A stretch of DNA of 64,000 bases, taken from NCBI RefSeq assembly GCF_029490015.1, contig NZ_CP120468.1:1178001-1242000 (forward strand), written 5' to 3'. This stretch comes from Halobaculum limi. GTDB taxonomy: Archaea > Halobacteriota > Halobacteria > Halobacteriales > Haloferacaceae. A program made the position numbers and the translations under genes. This document shows, in pieces, positions 1 through 8,861 of this stretch. Below the pieces are notes generated by a model. It was not told where the DNA came from and searched no databases. It saw nothing but the letters and a program-made list of their open reading frames with translations. The stretch's first letter is position 1. Each line of letters opens with the position of its first letter.

Positions 1-510
1 CGCACCGTGGGCGAAGTGCAGCGTCACCGACGAGAGGATCAACAGCCCCGTGTTGATGATGACGAGCGACCCTAGCAGGTGCGGAAGGTCGCTGGCGATC
101 TCCACCCACGCGTCCTGCGAGCGGATGAAGAAGAAGTACGTGAAGCCAGCGCTGAAGGTGGCGATCTCGGAGCCGAGGAACGCGAGCATTCCCCACCTGA
201 GTTTGTTCGCGCTGTGTTCGTCTGCGCCGCGTTCCCAGAAGTGGACGACGAACGCGTGGTACATCCAGCCGTAGAGGCCGACGAGGAACAGGCCGATGCT
301 GCCGACGATGACGGCGGGACCGACCATCGGCCCCACGAGGTTGCGGTCGCCGACAGCCATCAGGTATAGTGCTGCACCGATGTAGATGCCAGCGCCCCCG
401 AGCGCCGTGACGAACGGCCACCACGACGCCTCCCCGAACCCGCGCGGCCAGTCTTCGACCGCCGGGAGGTGGTGCCCGTCGTCGTGGGCGCCTTCCGTTT
501 CTGTAGCCAT
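1..510 (-). CDS. Heme-copper (cytochrome c) oxidase subunit III, N-terminal part
   Basis: The first 170 residues of a membrane protein read from 510 to the left edge without a stop; the C-terminus lies outside the window. A short polar N-terminus (about 30 residues) is followed by hydrophobic helices near residues 31-54, 60-84, 103-122 and 135-155. The stretch WGMLAFLGSEIATFSAGFTY has the SE..TF..G signature of oxidase subunit III, and the ending SVTLHFAHGA also fits the family. Subunit III is a non-catalytic part of the terminal oxidase in the cytoplasmic membrane. It is divergent from the small zinc protein at 658. Start chosen at the ATG opening MATETEGAHDDG. The other oxidase subunits are presumably beyond the left edge (inference). 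Confidence 0.9.
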   Translation of the reverse strand, partial: MATETEGAHDDGHHLPAVEDWPRGFGEASWWPFVTALGGAGIYIGAALYLMAVGDRNLVGPMVGPAVIVGSIGLFLVGLYGWMYHAFVVHFWERGADEHSANKLRWGMLAFLGSEIATFSAGFTYFFFIRSQDAWVEIASDLPHLLGSLVIINTGLLILSSVTLHFAHGA

Positions 511-657
511 AAGCGCGGGTAGCCGACGAGGAGACAAAAATCCTCCCACACGCGCCGGCGGTCGTGGCGCGGCGCGACCGATCGAACGACAAGATTCCGA
601 CTAGTTTCCACAAACGGCCGATACACATACTACCGTAGCGCACACACAACAGGTTGT

Positions 658-813
658 ATGCCGGAGTGTAGGAACTGCAGTTCGTTCGTCACCGAGCGGT
701 ACGTTCGAGTGTTCGCCCCCGAGGGGATGAACAACGTCCGTGTCTGTCCGTCGTGTGAGGACATGGTCCGAGAGGGTGCCGAAGTGCGAGAGGCCCGTTC
801 GAAACGCGTCTGA
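658..813 (+). CDS. Small CxxC..CxxC zinc-ribbon protein, 51 aa
   Basis: A 51-residue ORF starting MPECRNCSSF and ending EARSKRV. Two knuckles, CRNC near residue 4 and CPSC near residue 29, would bind one zinc. Third codon positions are almost all G or C, as in neighbouring genes, which supports real coding. It resembles a family of about 50-residue haloarchaeal zinc microproteins (I think the DUF7563 group) of unknown role. Such proteins are often nucleic-acid or protein binding, but nothing here shows which. Confidence 0.85.
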   Translation: MPECRNCSSFVTERYVRVFAPEGMNNVRVCPSCEDMVREGAEVREARSKRV

Positions 814-887
814 TCGCGACTCGGTCTGCGGCTTCCTTCTGCTCGCTCGCCGGGATGCTTTTCACTGCGCAGCGTCCCGCTTCGTCG

Positions 888-1316
888 ATGGCACTGTTCG
901 ACACGTACGTCGCCGCGCTACAGCGCAACCGGGTCGACCTGCCCGACGGGACGCGACTCATCGGGGTGGTCCGCCGGCCGACGCGATGGCTCCACGCCGC
1001 GGTCGACGAGAACTGCCCGGCGCTCGCGCCACCGTCGGACCTCCTCGACGACCACGCCGACGCCGCCGAGTCGTTCCGTATCGACGGCCTCTGCGCGGAC
1101 GGCGCACACAACGCCGCGTGGGACCGCGTCGAGTTCGCGTCCCGGTACCGCGAGTATCTCGCCACTGACCCCGACGCCCGCGATGCGGTTCGCGACCTCC
1201 GTTCGGCACTCGCATCCGGCGAGGACGTCGCACTCGTCTGCTTCGAGAACACCGAGAAGAAGCGGTGTCACAGGACGGTGTTGCGGTCGGTGGTGACCGA
1301 GGAAGACGCCGACTGA
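888..1316 (+). CDS. DUF488-like protein, 142 aa
   Basis: Starts MALFDTYVAALQ; an upstream in-frame ATG at 855 would add 11 residues without acidic character, so 888 is preferred. The C-terminal half has the family hallmark: a strand (DVALVCFE) followed by EKKRCHRTVL, in which the Cys-His-Arg triad is conserved in DUF488. The biochemical role of DUF488 proteins is not established. No obvious operon: 75 nt separate it from the zinc protein upstream and 70 nt from the membrane protein downstream. Confidence 0.85.
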   Translation: MALFDTYVAALQRNRVDLPDGTRLIGVVRRPTRWLHAAVDENCPALAPPSDLLDDHADAAESFRIDGLCADGAHNAAWDRVEFASRYREYLATDPDARDAVRDLRSALASGEDVALVCFENTEKKRCHRTVLRSVVTEEDAD

Positions 1317-1386
1317 CGGCCGAGTCGCTGGCCCCCCGCGTCGACGTTTCGCAAGCTACTCCTTTGGGCTACGCCTAGCGACACCG

Positions 1387-2781
1387 ATGCGTCGGCCTCT
1401 TCGACTACGTCGACTCGTGCGCCGGGTGACACCGGCGCTCGCGCTGGTCGTCCTCGCGCTAGCGACGGCCGGGCGCGCCACCGCCCACGCTGGCGGCATC
1501 CGCGCGGCCGCCCGCGAGACGGTGACGGTCCCGACGTGGCTGTTTCTCGCGACTGGCGGCGCCGTCGTCGGCGCGTCGTTCCTGCTTGCGTCGACGGTCA
1601 CCGACCGCTCGTACATCCGCCTGATCGACACGTGGGGGCGTTCGCTCCCGGCGGTCGGCACCCTCGCACGTCGACTCGGGCGGGCTGTCGGCCTCCTCGC
1701 ACTCGCGGTGACGCTCGTGGCGGGCGTTCTCGGCCCCCTGGATCCGATCCGAAACGCGGCCGTCCTCATCGTGTGGGTCGGTTGGTGGGGGCTGTTCGTC
1801 CTCTCGGCGTACCTCGTCGGTAACGCGTGGCCGGCGGTCGACCCGTTCCGCGCCGTCGCGAGCGTCGTCCCGTCGCTGAACCGACCCTATCCCGACCGTC
1901 TCGGGTCGTGGCCGGCGGTCGTCGGTCTCCTCGCGCTGGTGTACCTAGAGGTGGTGACGCCGCTTGCAGACGACCCACGCCTGCTCACGAGCGTCGTCGT
2001 CGGCTACCTCTTGGTCGCCGTCGCGGGTAGCGCCGTCTTCGGCGTCGACGATTGGTTCGGTCGCGCCGACCCCGTGTCACAACTGTTGGCGGCGTACGGC
2101 CGCGTCGCGCCGGTGACGAAGACGGCAGATGGATTCCGCTTGCGACTGCCGGGGATGGGCCTCACCGACGCCGACTGGGTCGACGGGCGCGACGACGTCG
2201 GGTTCGTCGTCGCCGTCGTGTTCGTCACCACGTACGACGGCTTCGTCGGCACGGGCTTGTGGGAAGCGATGGCCCGACCGCTCGTCGAGGCTGGTGTGCC
2301 GGCGCTCGTGGTCTACTTGGCCGCGATGCTCGCGGGGTACGTCCTATTCTTGTGGGTGTATCTCGCGGCCGCGCGAACCGCCCGACGAACTGCCGACACG
2401 TTCCTCACGGCCGCGGAACTCGCGCGACGGTTCGCGCCGTCACTGTTGGCTATTGCGGCGGGCTATCACTTCGCGCACAACCTCGGCACCGTCCTCGCGT
2501 TGACGCCGACGCTGGCGGCGGTGCTCACGTCGCCGGTGTCGCCGCCGGCGTCCCTGCCACAGTTGTTGATTCCCGGGTGGGTCGGTGGTGTCGGCGTCGC
2601 CGCGGTGTTGCTGGGGCACCTACTGGCGGTGTGGGTGGCCCACTCGACGGCGTACCGACTGTTCCCCGACCGCTTGCAGGCGGTGCGGAGCCAGTACGGC
2701 GTGACAGTCGCGATGGTCGCGTACACGATGGTGAGTCTGTGGATTATCTCGCGCCCCGGAGGTGCGCCCCCGTTCGTATGA
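1387..2781 (+). CDS. Polytopic membrane protein, function unknown, 464 aa
   Basis: Begins with a basic segment (MRRPLRLRRLVRR) and a hydrophobic helix ending near an AHAGG motif, which may be a cleaved or anchored signal. About ten further hydrophobic segments follow, spaced along the whole length, with a polar loop near residues 235-275. No transporter or enzyme signature recognised. The last codons overlap the start of the next gene (ATGA at 2778), so the two are probably translationally coupled. The nearness to an oxidase subunit gene hints at respiratory membrane biology, but that is only context. Confidence 0.8.
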   Translation: MRRPLRLRRLVRRVTPALALVVLALATAGRATAHAGGIRAAARETVTVPTWLFLATGGAVVGASFLLASTVTDRSYIRLIDTWGRSLPAVGTLARRLGRAVGLLALAVTLVAGVLGPLDPIRNAAVLIVWVGWWGLFVLSAYLVGNAWPAVDPFRAVASVVPSLNRPYPDRLGSWPAVVGLLALVYLEVVTPLADDPRLLTSVVVGYLLVAVAGSAVFGVDDWFGRADPVSQLLAAYGRVAPVTKTADGFRLRLPGMGLTDADWVDGRDDVGFVVAVVFVTTYDGFVGTGLWEAMARPLVEAGVPALVVYLAAMLAGYVLFLWVYLAAARTARRTADTFLTAAELARRFAPSLLAIAAGYHFAHNLGTVLALTPTLAAVLTSPVSPPASLPQLLIPGWVGGVGVAAVLLGHLLAVWVAHSTAYRLFPDRLQAVRSQYGVTVAMVAYTMVSLWIISRPGGAPPFV

Positions 2782-3080
2782 GCCGAACAGACACGACCCC
2801 GAAATCGAACTCGCGCCCGGAACACGGCTACTCGTTCCACGTCCCGGCAGACACCGACGTGTACGAGTGCCCCCGCTGTGGACGGCCATTCGCCCGCGAA
2901 CGCCACCGCGACCTTCACCTCGGGCAGACGCACCGCGGCCTCTCGGAGTCGGAGCGAACGGCGTACGACGCGGCGAGCGAAGACGAACAGTCCGACCTGC
3001 GGCGGTTCCGAATCGTCGCGCTCGGACTGCTCGTCTTATTCTACTTCGGGTTCTTGTTCCTGTTCGCCATCTTCGGGTGA
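2778..3080 (+). CDS. C2H2 zinc finger protein with C-terminal membrane anchor, 100 aa
   Basis: ATG overlaps the stop of the preceding gene. Residues about 33-55 form one classical C2H2 finger (CPRC then 12 residues to H and a second H three residues on). After an acidic linker (SERTAYDAASEDEQS) the protein ends in one hydrophobic helix rich in Leu and Phe, leaving only a Gly at the C-terminus. The layout suggests a membrane-tethered cytoplasmic finger. Partner and role are unknown; coupling to the polytopic protein upstream suggests they act together (inference). Confidence 0.85.
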   Translation: MSRTDTTPKSNSRPEHGYSFHVPADTDVYECPRCGRPFARERHRDLHLGQTHRGLSESERTAYDAASEDEQSDLRRFRIVALGLLVLFYFGFLFLFAIFG

Positions 3081-3175
3081 GCGATCGGAACCTGTCAGCA
3101 AAACCACGATACGGCGTCGGACAGTCGTCCGACCAGGCGGAAGGTATTTGCGTCGCACCGAGCGATGTATCGCCG

Positions 3176-5449
3176 ATGGACGGCGAAACAGTCGATACGG
3201 TGACCGGATGGGAGTCCGAGCCGCTCTCGGGGGGGATCGACGGGCTCCGCGGTCTCCAGTCCCGCGAGTTCACGGGAGCGGTCACCGAGGGACACGCGTG
3301 GCTGTTTATGTTGAACGGCCGTATCGTCGGCATCTTCGACGGCTCGCTGGAGTCGTTCGAGGAGGCTGACGGCACAGCCTACGCTGCGCCCGACCCCTCG
3401 CTCCCGCTGTTGTACGCGATGCGGGAGACGGGCGGTGAGACGAAAGCACGGTACTACACGAACGACACGGCGCTGTCGGCGGCCGACGCCAAACTCTCCT
3501 CGGGGAAGTTCACCGGCTACGTCGAACTCTCCGAGAACGTCCTCTCGGGCGACTACTACGTGGTCTACTACGGTGGGCGTCGACTCGCCTGCGCGTTCGT
3601 CGGGACGGGCAAGCAGAAGAACGTCCTCACCGACGACGAGGCGTTCGACGCCGCCGACGACGAGGTTGGCATCTACGAGGTCGTCGACGTCGACATCGAC
3701 GTGGTCGAACTCCCCGAACCAGAACCCGAACCGGAACCCGAACCAGAGCCGGAACCGACGGCGGGAGCCGATGCGACCACGGAGTCGGTCGACGACGCCG
3801 AGGCGGATGCGCTCGGTGTAGAGGACGAGGATGACGACGGAGTGGCCGACGCCGCCGTACAGGAACCGGACGGTGTCACCTTCGGCGCGAACGACGACAC
3901 CGTTGCGGACGACGGCCACGCCGCCGTCGGCGACGTGCCGGCAGACGACGACTCGACCGACGTGCGCTCGACGGTCGCCGAATCCGAAGACTCCCTCGCC
4001 GCGGACGCTACCTCAGGCCGAGTCGAAGAACCGAGCGACGATGGCTCGATGGCGGCCGACGCCTCACAGGTGAACGACCCGCTGTCCGACGCCCGGGCTA
4101 CACGCCGAAGCGACGAGCGGTCCGAGTCTGTGGCCGACCCCGCCGTGCGCGACCCTGCCGACGCGGGCGATGCGGACGACGCGGCCGACACGGCCGACAC
4201 CGACTCGTCGGGCGACCCGTTCTCGGCCGAAGAGCAGTGGCGCGAGACGAAGTCGATTCCGTCGCTGGACCCCTCGGAGACCGAGATTCCCACGGAATCG
4301 CCGGCCAACGGTGCGACCACCGCTCAGCAACGGGCGCGCCGCGCCGCGACGCGCGAGGAGACCAGCGAGGCCGCGTCGTCGTCGAGACGGCCGGCCGGGG
4401 CGTCGTCTTCGTCGTCGGCTACCGACCCCGGCGAGGGGTCGGGCACGCCTGCCTCACCCGCCGAGTCGACTGCGGAGTCGACCGCCGCGATTCGTGAGGA
4501 GTTGGCGACGGTTCGCCAGGAACGCGACCGCGCCCGCGACGCCGTGCGCGAGGCACGCGAACAACTCGACGCCAGCGAGAGCGACCTCGACCGCCTGCGC
4601 GACGAGAACGCTCGGCTCTCCGACCGTGTCGAGGAGTTAGAATCGCAGGTGTCGGACCTCCGCGAGGAGTTAGAGTCGGCGCGAGCGAACGCCCCCACGG
4701 GCGGGGCCGCCGGAGACGCCGCCGCGGGGCAGTCGCTGTCGCCCGACCGAGCGCTCGCGGGGACGAACCTGTTCGTCCGCTACGACACGAAAGGTGGGGC
4801 GACGCTGTCGAAGGCGCACGCTGGCGGCGCGACCCGGTCGGACGTGAACGACAACCTCCGATTGGAGGTACACACCGACTTCGAAGCCGACGACGTGGCC
4901 GTCGACGGGTCGCCGTTCCGGGAGTTCCTCACCGACACCATCGAGTACGGCTTCGTCGAGTGGGCGGTGCGCGAACTCCTCTACGAGATTCAGAGCACGG
5001 GCAACGAGTCTGCACTCCGTGACCTGTTCGACGCCATCCCCGAGGTCGACCGTGCGGAACTCAACGGCACGGTCACGGTCGAATCCGACGGCGACGAGGC
5101 GAGCGACCACGCCTTCGACGTGGTCCTTCGCGACCGGATGGGCAATCCCCTCCTCGTCGCCGACGTGACCGAGGGGCGCGACGCGACGACCGAGTCGATG
5201 CTCGACGGCCTCGTGGGCGAGGCGAGCGCCGTCGCCGACGCCGACGAACACCTCGCGAGTGCGTTCTACGTCACCGCCTCCTTCTTCGAACCGGGAGCCC
5301 TCGAAGCGGCGGCCGACGCGACGGGTGGCGGTCTGCTCAGCCGGAACAAGCGGAAGAGTTTCGTGAAACTCGCGCGCAAGCAGGGATTCCACCTCTGTCT
5401 GGTCGAGTCACGCGAGGGCGAGTTCCACGTGAACGTCCCCGAACTGTAG
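3176..5449 (+). CDS. Large acidic coiled-coil protein of haloarchaeal DUF7527-like type, 757 aa
   Basis: Start taken at the ATG opening MDGETVDTVTGWES; the frame is open further upstream but overlaps the preceding gene. Four regions are visible: an N-terminal globular part (1-175) with DYYVVYYGG and FTGYVELSENVLSG; a Pro-Glu repeat at residues 180-194; a very acidic, Ser/Thr/Ala-rich linker to about residue 430; a coiled coil (about 433-505, heptads of Glu/Arg/Leu); and a C-terminal globular part (about 525-757) ending FHLCLVESREGEFHVNVPEL. The protein lacks a signal peptide or membrane helix. I recognise it as a conserved haloarchaeal protein (DUF7527, uncertain) with no proven function. The C-terminal part somewhat resembles nuclease-fold or DNA-associated domains, which is speculation. 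Confidence 0.88.
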   Translation: MDGETVDTVTGWESEPLSGGIDGLRGLQSREFTGAVTEGHAWLFMLNGRIVGIFDGSLESFEEADGTAYAAPDPSLPLLYAMRETGGETKARYYTNDTALSAADAKLSSGKFTGYVELSENVLSGDYYVVYYGGRRLACAFVGTGKQKNVLTDDEAFDAADDEVGIYEVVDVDIDVVELPEPEPEPEPEPEPEPTAGADATTESVDDAEADALGVEDEDDDGVADAAVQEPDGVTFGANDDTVADDGHAAVGDVPADDDSTDVRSTVAESEDSLAADATSGRVEEPSDDGSMAADASQVNDPLSDARATRRSDERSESVADPAVRDPADAGDADDAADTADTDSSGDPFSAEEQWRETKSIPSLDPSETEIPTESPANGATTAQQRARRAATREETSEAASSSRRPAGASSSSSATDPGEGSGTPASPAESTAESTAAIREELATVRQERDRARDAVREAREQLDASESDLDRLRDENARLSDRVEELESQVSDLREELESARANAPTGGAAGDAAAGQSLSPDRALAGTNLFVRYDTKGGATLSKAHAGGATRSDVNDNLRLEVHTDFEADDVAVDGSPFREFLTDTIEYGFVEWAVRELLYEIQSTGNESALRDLFDAIPEVDRAELNGTVTVESDGDEASDHAFDVVLRDRMGNPLLVADVTEGRDATTESMLDGLVGEASAVADADEHLASAFYVTASFFEPGALEAAADATGGGLLSRNKRKSFVKLARKQGFHLCLVESREGEFHVNVPEL
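3713..3757 (+). repeat. Pro-Glu dipeptide repeat in coding sequence
   Basis: Codons for Pro and Glu alternate seven times and end with Pro, using mixed synonymous codons (CCC/CCA/CCG, GAA/GAG). Synonymous variety argues for selection on the stiff peptide spacer rather than recent DNA slippage. It separates the N-terminal domain of the host protein from its acidic linker. Confidence 0.9.
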
Positions 5450-5597
5450 CCGCGTCAGACGGACGCGTCGCTTTCGGCGGTGATTCCGGTTTTCAGAACG
5501 CCGAGGCTCACGAGCGAACGAAGTGCCGAGAGAACGAACCGCAGACGCATCGCTCGTTAGACACGCGACCGCGCGACGAGAGAAGCGGGGGCGAGCC

Positions 5598-5903
5598 TCA
5601 GTTCTCGAGTTCCGGCGCGTCCTCGATGCGCATCCCGCCGATCTTCTCGACGATCTCGTCGATCTTGCCGTCGAGTTCGTCGACGAACTCCGCGGTGCGT
5701 TCGGTGGTAATCGCACCCTGACTCGACGGCTCGATGAGGTTCTCCTCCTCGAGGACGCGAAGCGAGTAGCGTACCTTGTGATGCGGGTAGCCCGTCTCGT
5801 TGGACATCTTGACGATCCCGATTGGCTCGTTTTCGATGACCATCCGGAGGACTTGGAGGTGCCGTTCCAGCATATCGACCTCCTTTTCCAGTCTGTCTAT
5901 CAT
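5598..5903 (-). CDS. Winged-helix transcriptional regulator with N-terminal coiled coil, 101 aa
   Basis: Residues 1-20 (MIDRLEKEVDMLERHLQVLR) form an amphipathic helix likely used for dimerisation. Residues about 25-70 form a winged helix: IVKMSNETGYPHHKVRYSLR is the helix-turn-helix and the following LEEENLIEPSSQGAITT is the wing. A second helix pair ends the protein. It is divergent from purA across 260 nt. A TATA-like TTTAAAA lies 28-33 nt before the ATG, so the mRNA is probably leaderless. Target genes are unknown; purA or itself are candidates (inference). Confidence 0.9.
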   Translation of the reverse strand: MIDRLEKEVDMLERHLQVLRMVIENEPIGIVKMSNETGYPHHKVRYSLRVLEEENLIEPSSQGAITTERTAEFVDELDGKIDEIVEKIGGMRIEDAPELEN

Positions 5904-5904
5904 G

Positions 5905-5942
5905 ACACGTGTTAACTCGTCCGTGCCGCGTTTAAAAGTTCC
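5905..5942 (-). promoter_or_regulatory. Promoter of the wHTH regulator with overlapping 8-bp palindrome
   Basis: On the minus strand the element AACTTTTAAACG (5931-5942) sits where an archaeal TATA box belongs for a leaderless start at 5903. Between it and the ATG lies the perfect palindrome ACACGTGT (5905-5912), followed by GTTAAC. A site in this position would block initiation, so autoregulation is possible. Confidence 0.5.
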
Positions 5943-6163
5943 CCTCCCGGACGAATACGGGTTATTCGAACGTCACGTCGTCGTGCGGTTCTGTTTCGAC
6001 TACGTGTGTGGGAGTAGTTAACGGTTACGCGCGTCGGTCGACGCGACAATGCGCAGACACGGATAGCCGGAAGTCTCGATGGCAAGATATATGCACAGAT
6101 ACGGATCGCTTCGATGCGGAGACCGTAATCTGTTTACCGGGGGACGCGGAATCCTCGGTCGGT

Positions 6164-7492
6164 ATGACAGTCACAATCGTCGGCTCCCAGCTCGGGGACG
6201 AGGGCAAAGGTGCCCTCGTCGACCTCTGGGGCGGGGACGCCGACGTCGTGGTGCGGTATCAGGGCGGCGACAACGCCGGCCACACGGTCGTCGAGGGCGG
6301 CGAGGAGTACGCCCTCTCGTTGGTCCCCTCCGGGGCGGTTCGCGGGAAGGTCGGCGTCCTCGGCAACGGCTGCGTGGTGAACCCGCGTACGCTGTTCGAC
6401 GAGATCGGGACCCTCCGCGAACGCGGCCTCGACCCCGACGTGCGCGTTGCCAAGCGCGCGCACGTCATCCTCCCGTATCACCGCCGACTCGACGGTATCG
6501 AGGAGGAGGCCAAAGCCGAATCGGACGTGAAAGTCGGAACGACCGGGCGCGGCATCGGCCCCACCTACGAGGACAAAGCGGGTCGCCGCGGCGTCCGCGT
6601 GGGCGACCTGCTCGACCCCGACGTGCTCCGCCAGCGGTTGGAGTACGCCGTCCCGCAGAAGCGGGCCGTCATCGAGGAGGTGTACGGCTTGGAAGCGGGC
6701 GAGGAGTGCGACATCGACGCCCTCCACGAGGAGTACGCCGAGTTCGGGCGTCGCCTCCGCGAGGAGGGGATGGCCGTCAACTGTTCGGACTTCCTGTACG
6801 AACAGCGTGCAGCCGGGCAGAACGTGATGTTCGAGGGTGCGCAGGGGACGCTCATCGACATCGATCACGGGAGCTACCCGTACGTCACCTCCTCGAACCC
6901 GACCGCTGGCGGCGCGGCCACCGGGTCGGGCGTCGGTCCGACCGTCACCGGGCGCGGCGAAGTCGTCGGCGTCGTGAAGGCGTACCTCTCGCGCGTCGGC
7001 GAGGGGCCGATGCCGACGGAACTCGACGGCGATACCGCCGAAGAGGCGCTCGCGTCGGACATCCGCGAGAAGGGCGGCGAGTTCGGCACCGTCACGGGCC
7101 GCCCACGTCGCATCGGATGGCTCGACGTGCCGATGCTGCGCCACGCCGCGCGGACGAACGGCTACACCGGTCTCGCGGTCAACCACCTCGACGTGCTCGC
7201 TGGCCTCGACGAACTCCACGTCGGCCACGCGTACGAACTTGAGGGAGAACAGCGGCTCTCCATCCCCGCGACGACCGAGCGCTGGGCCGAGTGTGAGCCG
7301 GTGCTGAAGGAGTTCGAACCGTGGGCGGAGGTCGACTGGAGCGCCGTCGCCGCGGAGGGCTACGAGGCGCTTCCGGAGGCCGCGCGCGAGTACCTCTCGT
7401 ACATCGAGGCCGAGACAGACACGCCGGTGTACGCCGTGGGTGTCGGCCCCGACCGCGAGCAGACGGTCGTGCGGACGAACCCCTGGGAGTAA
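6164..7492 (+). CDS. purA: Adenylosuccinate synthetase
   Basis: Catalyses GTP-dependent joining of IMP and aspartate, the first committed step from IMP to AMP, in the cytoplasm. The 442-residue product has normal family length. The N-terminal P-loop GDEGKGALVD (residues 11-20) carries the catalytic Asp12, followed by GGDNAGHTV with the catalytic His, the GTTGRGIGPTY signature, and QGTLIDIDHG and PYVTSSNPTAGG in the nucleotide and aspartate sites. Start is the ATG giving MTVTIVGSQ; the open frame upstream is untranslated leader. A TATA-like GATATATGC at 6084-6092 implies a leader of about 50 nt. Divergent from a small wHTH regulator. Confidence 0.97.
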   Translation: MTVTIVGSQLGDEGKGALVDLWGGDADVVVRYQGGDNAGHTVVEGGEEYALSLVPSGAVRGKVGVLGNGCVVNPRTLFDEIGTLRERGLDPDVRVAKRAHVILPYHRRLDGIEEEAKAESDVKVGTTGRGIGPTYEDKAGRRGVRVGDLLDPDVLRQRLEYAVPQKRAVIEEVYGLEAGEECDIDALHEEYAEFGRRLREEGMAVNCSDFLYEQRAAGQNVMFEGAQGTLIDIDHGSYPYVTSSNPTAGGAATGSGVGPTVTGRGEVVGVVKAYLSRVGEGPMPTELDGDTAEEALASDIREKGGEFGTVTGRPRRIGWLDVPMLRHAARTNGYTGLAVNHLDVLAGLDELHVGHAYELEGEQRLSIPATTERWAECEPVLKEFEPWAEVDWSAVAAEGYEALPEAAREYLSYIEAETDTPVYAVGVGPDREQTVVRTNPWE

Positions 7493-7547
7493 CGCGACCG
7501 GACTCCTGGTCAACTCCCGGTCCGTTCTCTTCGAGCGAACGCGACCG

Positions 7548-8240
7548 CTACAGCAGACGCTGCACTTCTCGCGTGGTGTCTTCGCGAACGCGCGTCTCCG
7601 CGCGGCGCATCGCGCGACGCGCCTCGTCGGTGAAGTCCACGCGTACCTCTGGCAGTCCTCCGGCGAGGAGGCCGCCGACGCCGCCGAGCAGTTCGCCGGG
7701 GTCCAGCGTCGTCTCTAGCCGGAACGCGTTCGGGTATCGAGCCATCGGTTCGGTGAACTCGAAGCGCTCGTCGACGAACTGCAGCGCCTGATCCAGTGTG
7801 AAGCCGTCTTCCAGCGCGGGCCAAAACTCGTCTTCGTCGCTGTCGAGCAACGGCTGGACGTCCTCGATGAGCCCCCGTTGGCGCGCCAGCAGGGCGTCGA
7901 GAATCTCCTCGCGTCGGTCGGCCGAGAGCTCGCTTCGCATCGCCAGCGCGTACGCATCGTGGCCGAGAATCTCCTCGCGGTGTGTCTCGAACGGATCATC
8001 CGACTCGAACGCGTCGAGTGCGGCGTAGAACTCCGCGAGCACCTGGTCGCGGTAGTCGTCGAGTTCCGGACGGACGACCCGGCGTTCGAGCAGTTCGTTT
8101 CGCTTGAGTAGTTGCTCGGTGACGCCGGGCGGTCGGTTCCCGCCGCGCAGGGCGTTCACGACGGAGAACTCCTTGTAGGTCGCCCGGACCGCGTCCTCGA
8201 CGAACCGCTCGAATCCCTCCTCAACGGCGGCGCGCGTCAT
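7548..8240 (-). CDS. Conserved haloarchaeal protein of unknown function, 230 aa
   Basis: Starts MTRAAVEEGFERFVED; the longer open frame upstream overlaps the divergent gene and has poor codon use. The protein is soluble, mostly helical, acidic, with LLGGVGGLLAGGLPEVRVDF near residue 185-205 and a basic/acidic helix at the end. No catalytic motif recognised. It is convergent with purA (55 nt between stops) and divergent from the thioredoxin-fold gene. Confidence 0.8.
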   Translation of the reverse strand: MTRAAVEEGFERFVEDAVRATYKEFSVVNALRGGNRPPGVTEQLLKRNELLERRVVRPELDDYRDQVLAEFYAALDAFESDDPFETHREEILGHDAYALAMRSELSADRREEILDALLARQRGLIEDVQPLLDSDEDEFWPALEDGFTLDQALQFVDERFEFTEPMARYPNAFRLETTLDPGELLGGVGGLLAGGLPEVRVDFTDEARRAMRRAETRVREDTTREVQRLL

Positions 8241-8321
8241 CGTCGGATCTGTGGGCGGCGAGGTGGTAACTCCGTCGCCCGGTCGGGAAACGCATACCCG
8301 GCTGTGGGCCCTGCTTCCGGT

Positions 8322-8861
8322 ATGCCCGATTCGATAGCGGTCGGTGCGCCCGCGCCGACGTTCTCCCTGCGCAATCTCGGCCCCGGTCCCGACCCGTACG
8401 GCCTCGCGGATGCGGCCGCCGACCACGACGGACTTCTGTTGCTGTTCCAGCGCGACTACCTCTGTGGCAACTGTCGCAAACAGGTCGCCCACGTGAAGAC
8501 GCGGTACGAGGAGTTCGCGGCCGTCGACGCCGAGGTGGCGTCGGTCCTCCCCGAGTCGCCCGAGCGCACCCGCGACTGGCAGGCGTCGGTCGAGTTGCCG
8601 TACCCGGTGCTCGCGGACCCCGACGGCGAGACGGGCGACGCCTACGACCAGCCGGTTCGATTCGGCGCACTCGGCAACCTGTTCGACCTCGTCGGGCGGA
8701 TGCCACTGGCGCTCGTCGTCGACCTGCGCGACGAGCCGACGATTTCGTCCGCCTTCCCCGGAACGCGACCCGCCGACCGACCGGCTCTCGACGACCTCCT
8801 CGCGGCCTGTCGGGCCGTGACCGAGGGGGCGTCCGGCGGCTCCGACCCTGAGCGTGCGTAG
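8322..8861 (+). CDS. Peroxiredoxin/AhpC-type thioredoxin-fold protein, 179 aa
   Basis: N-terminal IAVGAPAPTFSLRNLGP is the redoxin opening. The motif region DYLCGNCRKQVAHVK holds two cysteines as CGNC, a CxxC in place of the usual peroxiredoxin TxxC, suggesting thiol-disulfide reductase or 2-Cys chemistry. YPVLADPDGETGDAYDQP continues the fold. No signal peptide, so cytoplasmic. Start is the ATG at 8322, about 30 nt after a GCATACCC element. The last 8 nt overlap the GTG of the UbiA gene, indicating an operon. Confidence 0.88.
   Translation: MPDSIAVGAPAPTFSLRNLGPGPDPYGLADAAADHDGLLLLFQRDYLCGNCRKQVAHVKTRYEEFAAVDAEVASVLPESPERTRDWQASVELPYPVLADPDGETGDAYDQPVRFGALGNLFDLVGRMPLALVVDLRDEPTISSAFPGTRPADRPALDDLLAACRAVTEGASGGSDPERA

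Noticed and set aside
2762-3175. N-terminal extension of the coiled-coil protein
   Set aside because: Overlaps the zinc-finger gene and is Arg/Pro-rich, unlike the acidic protein.
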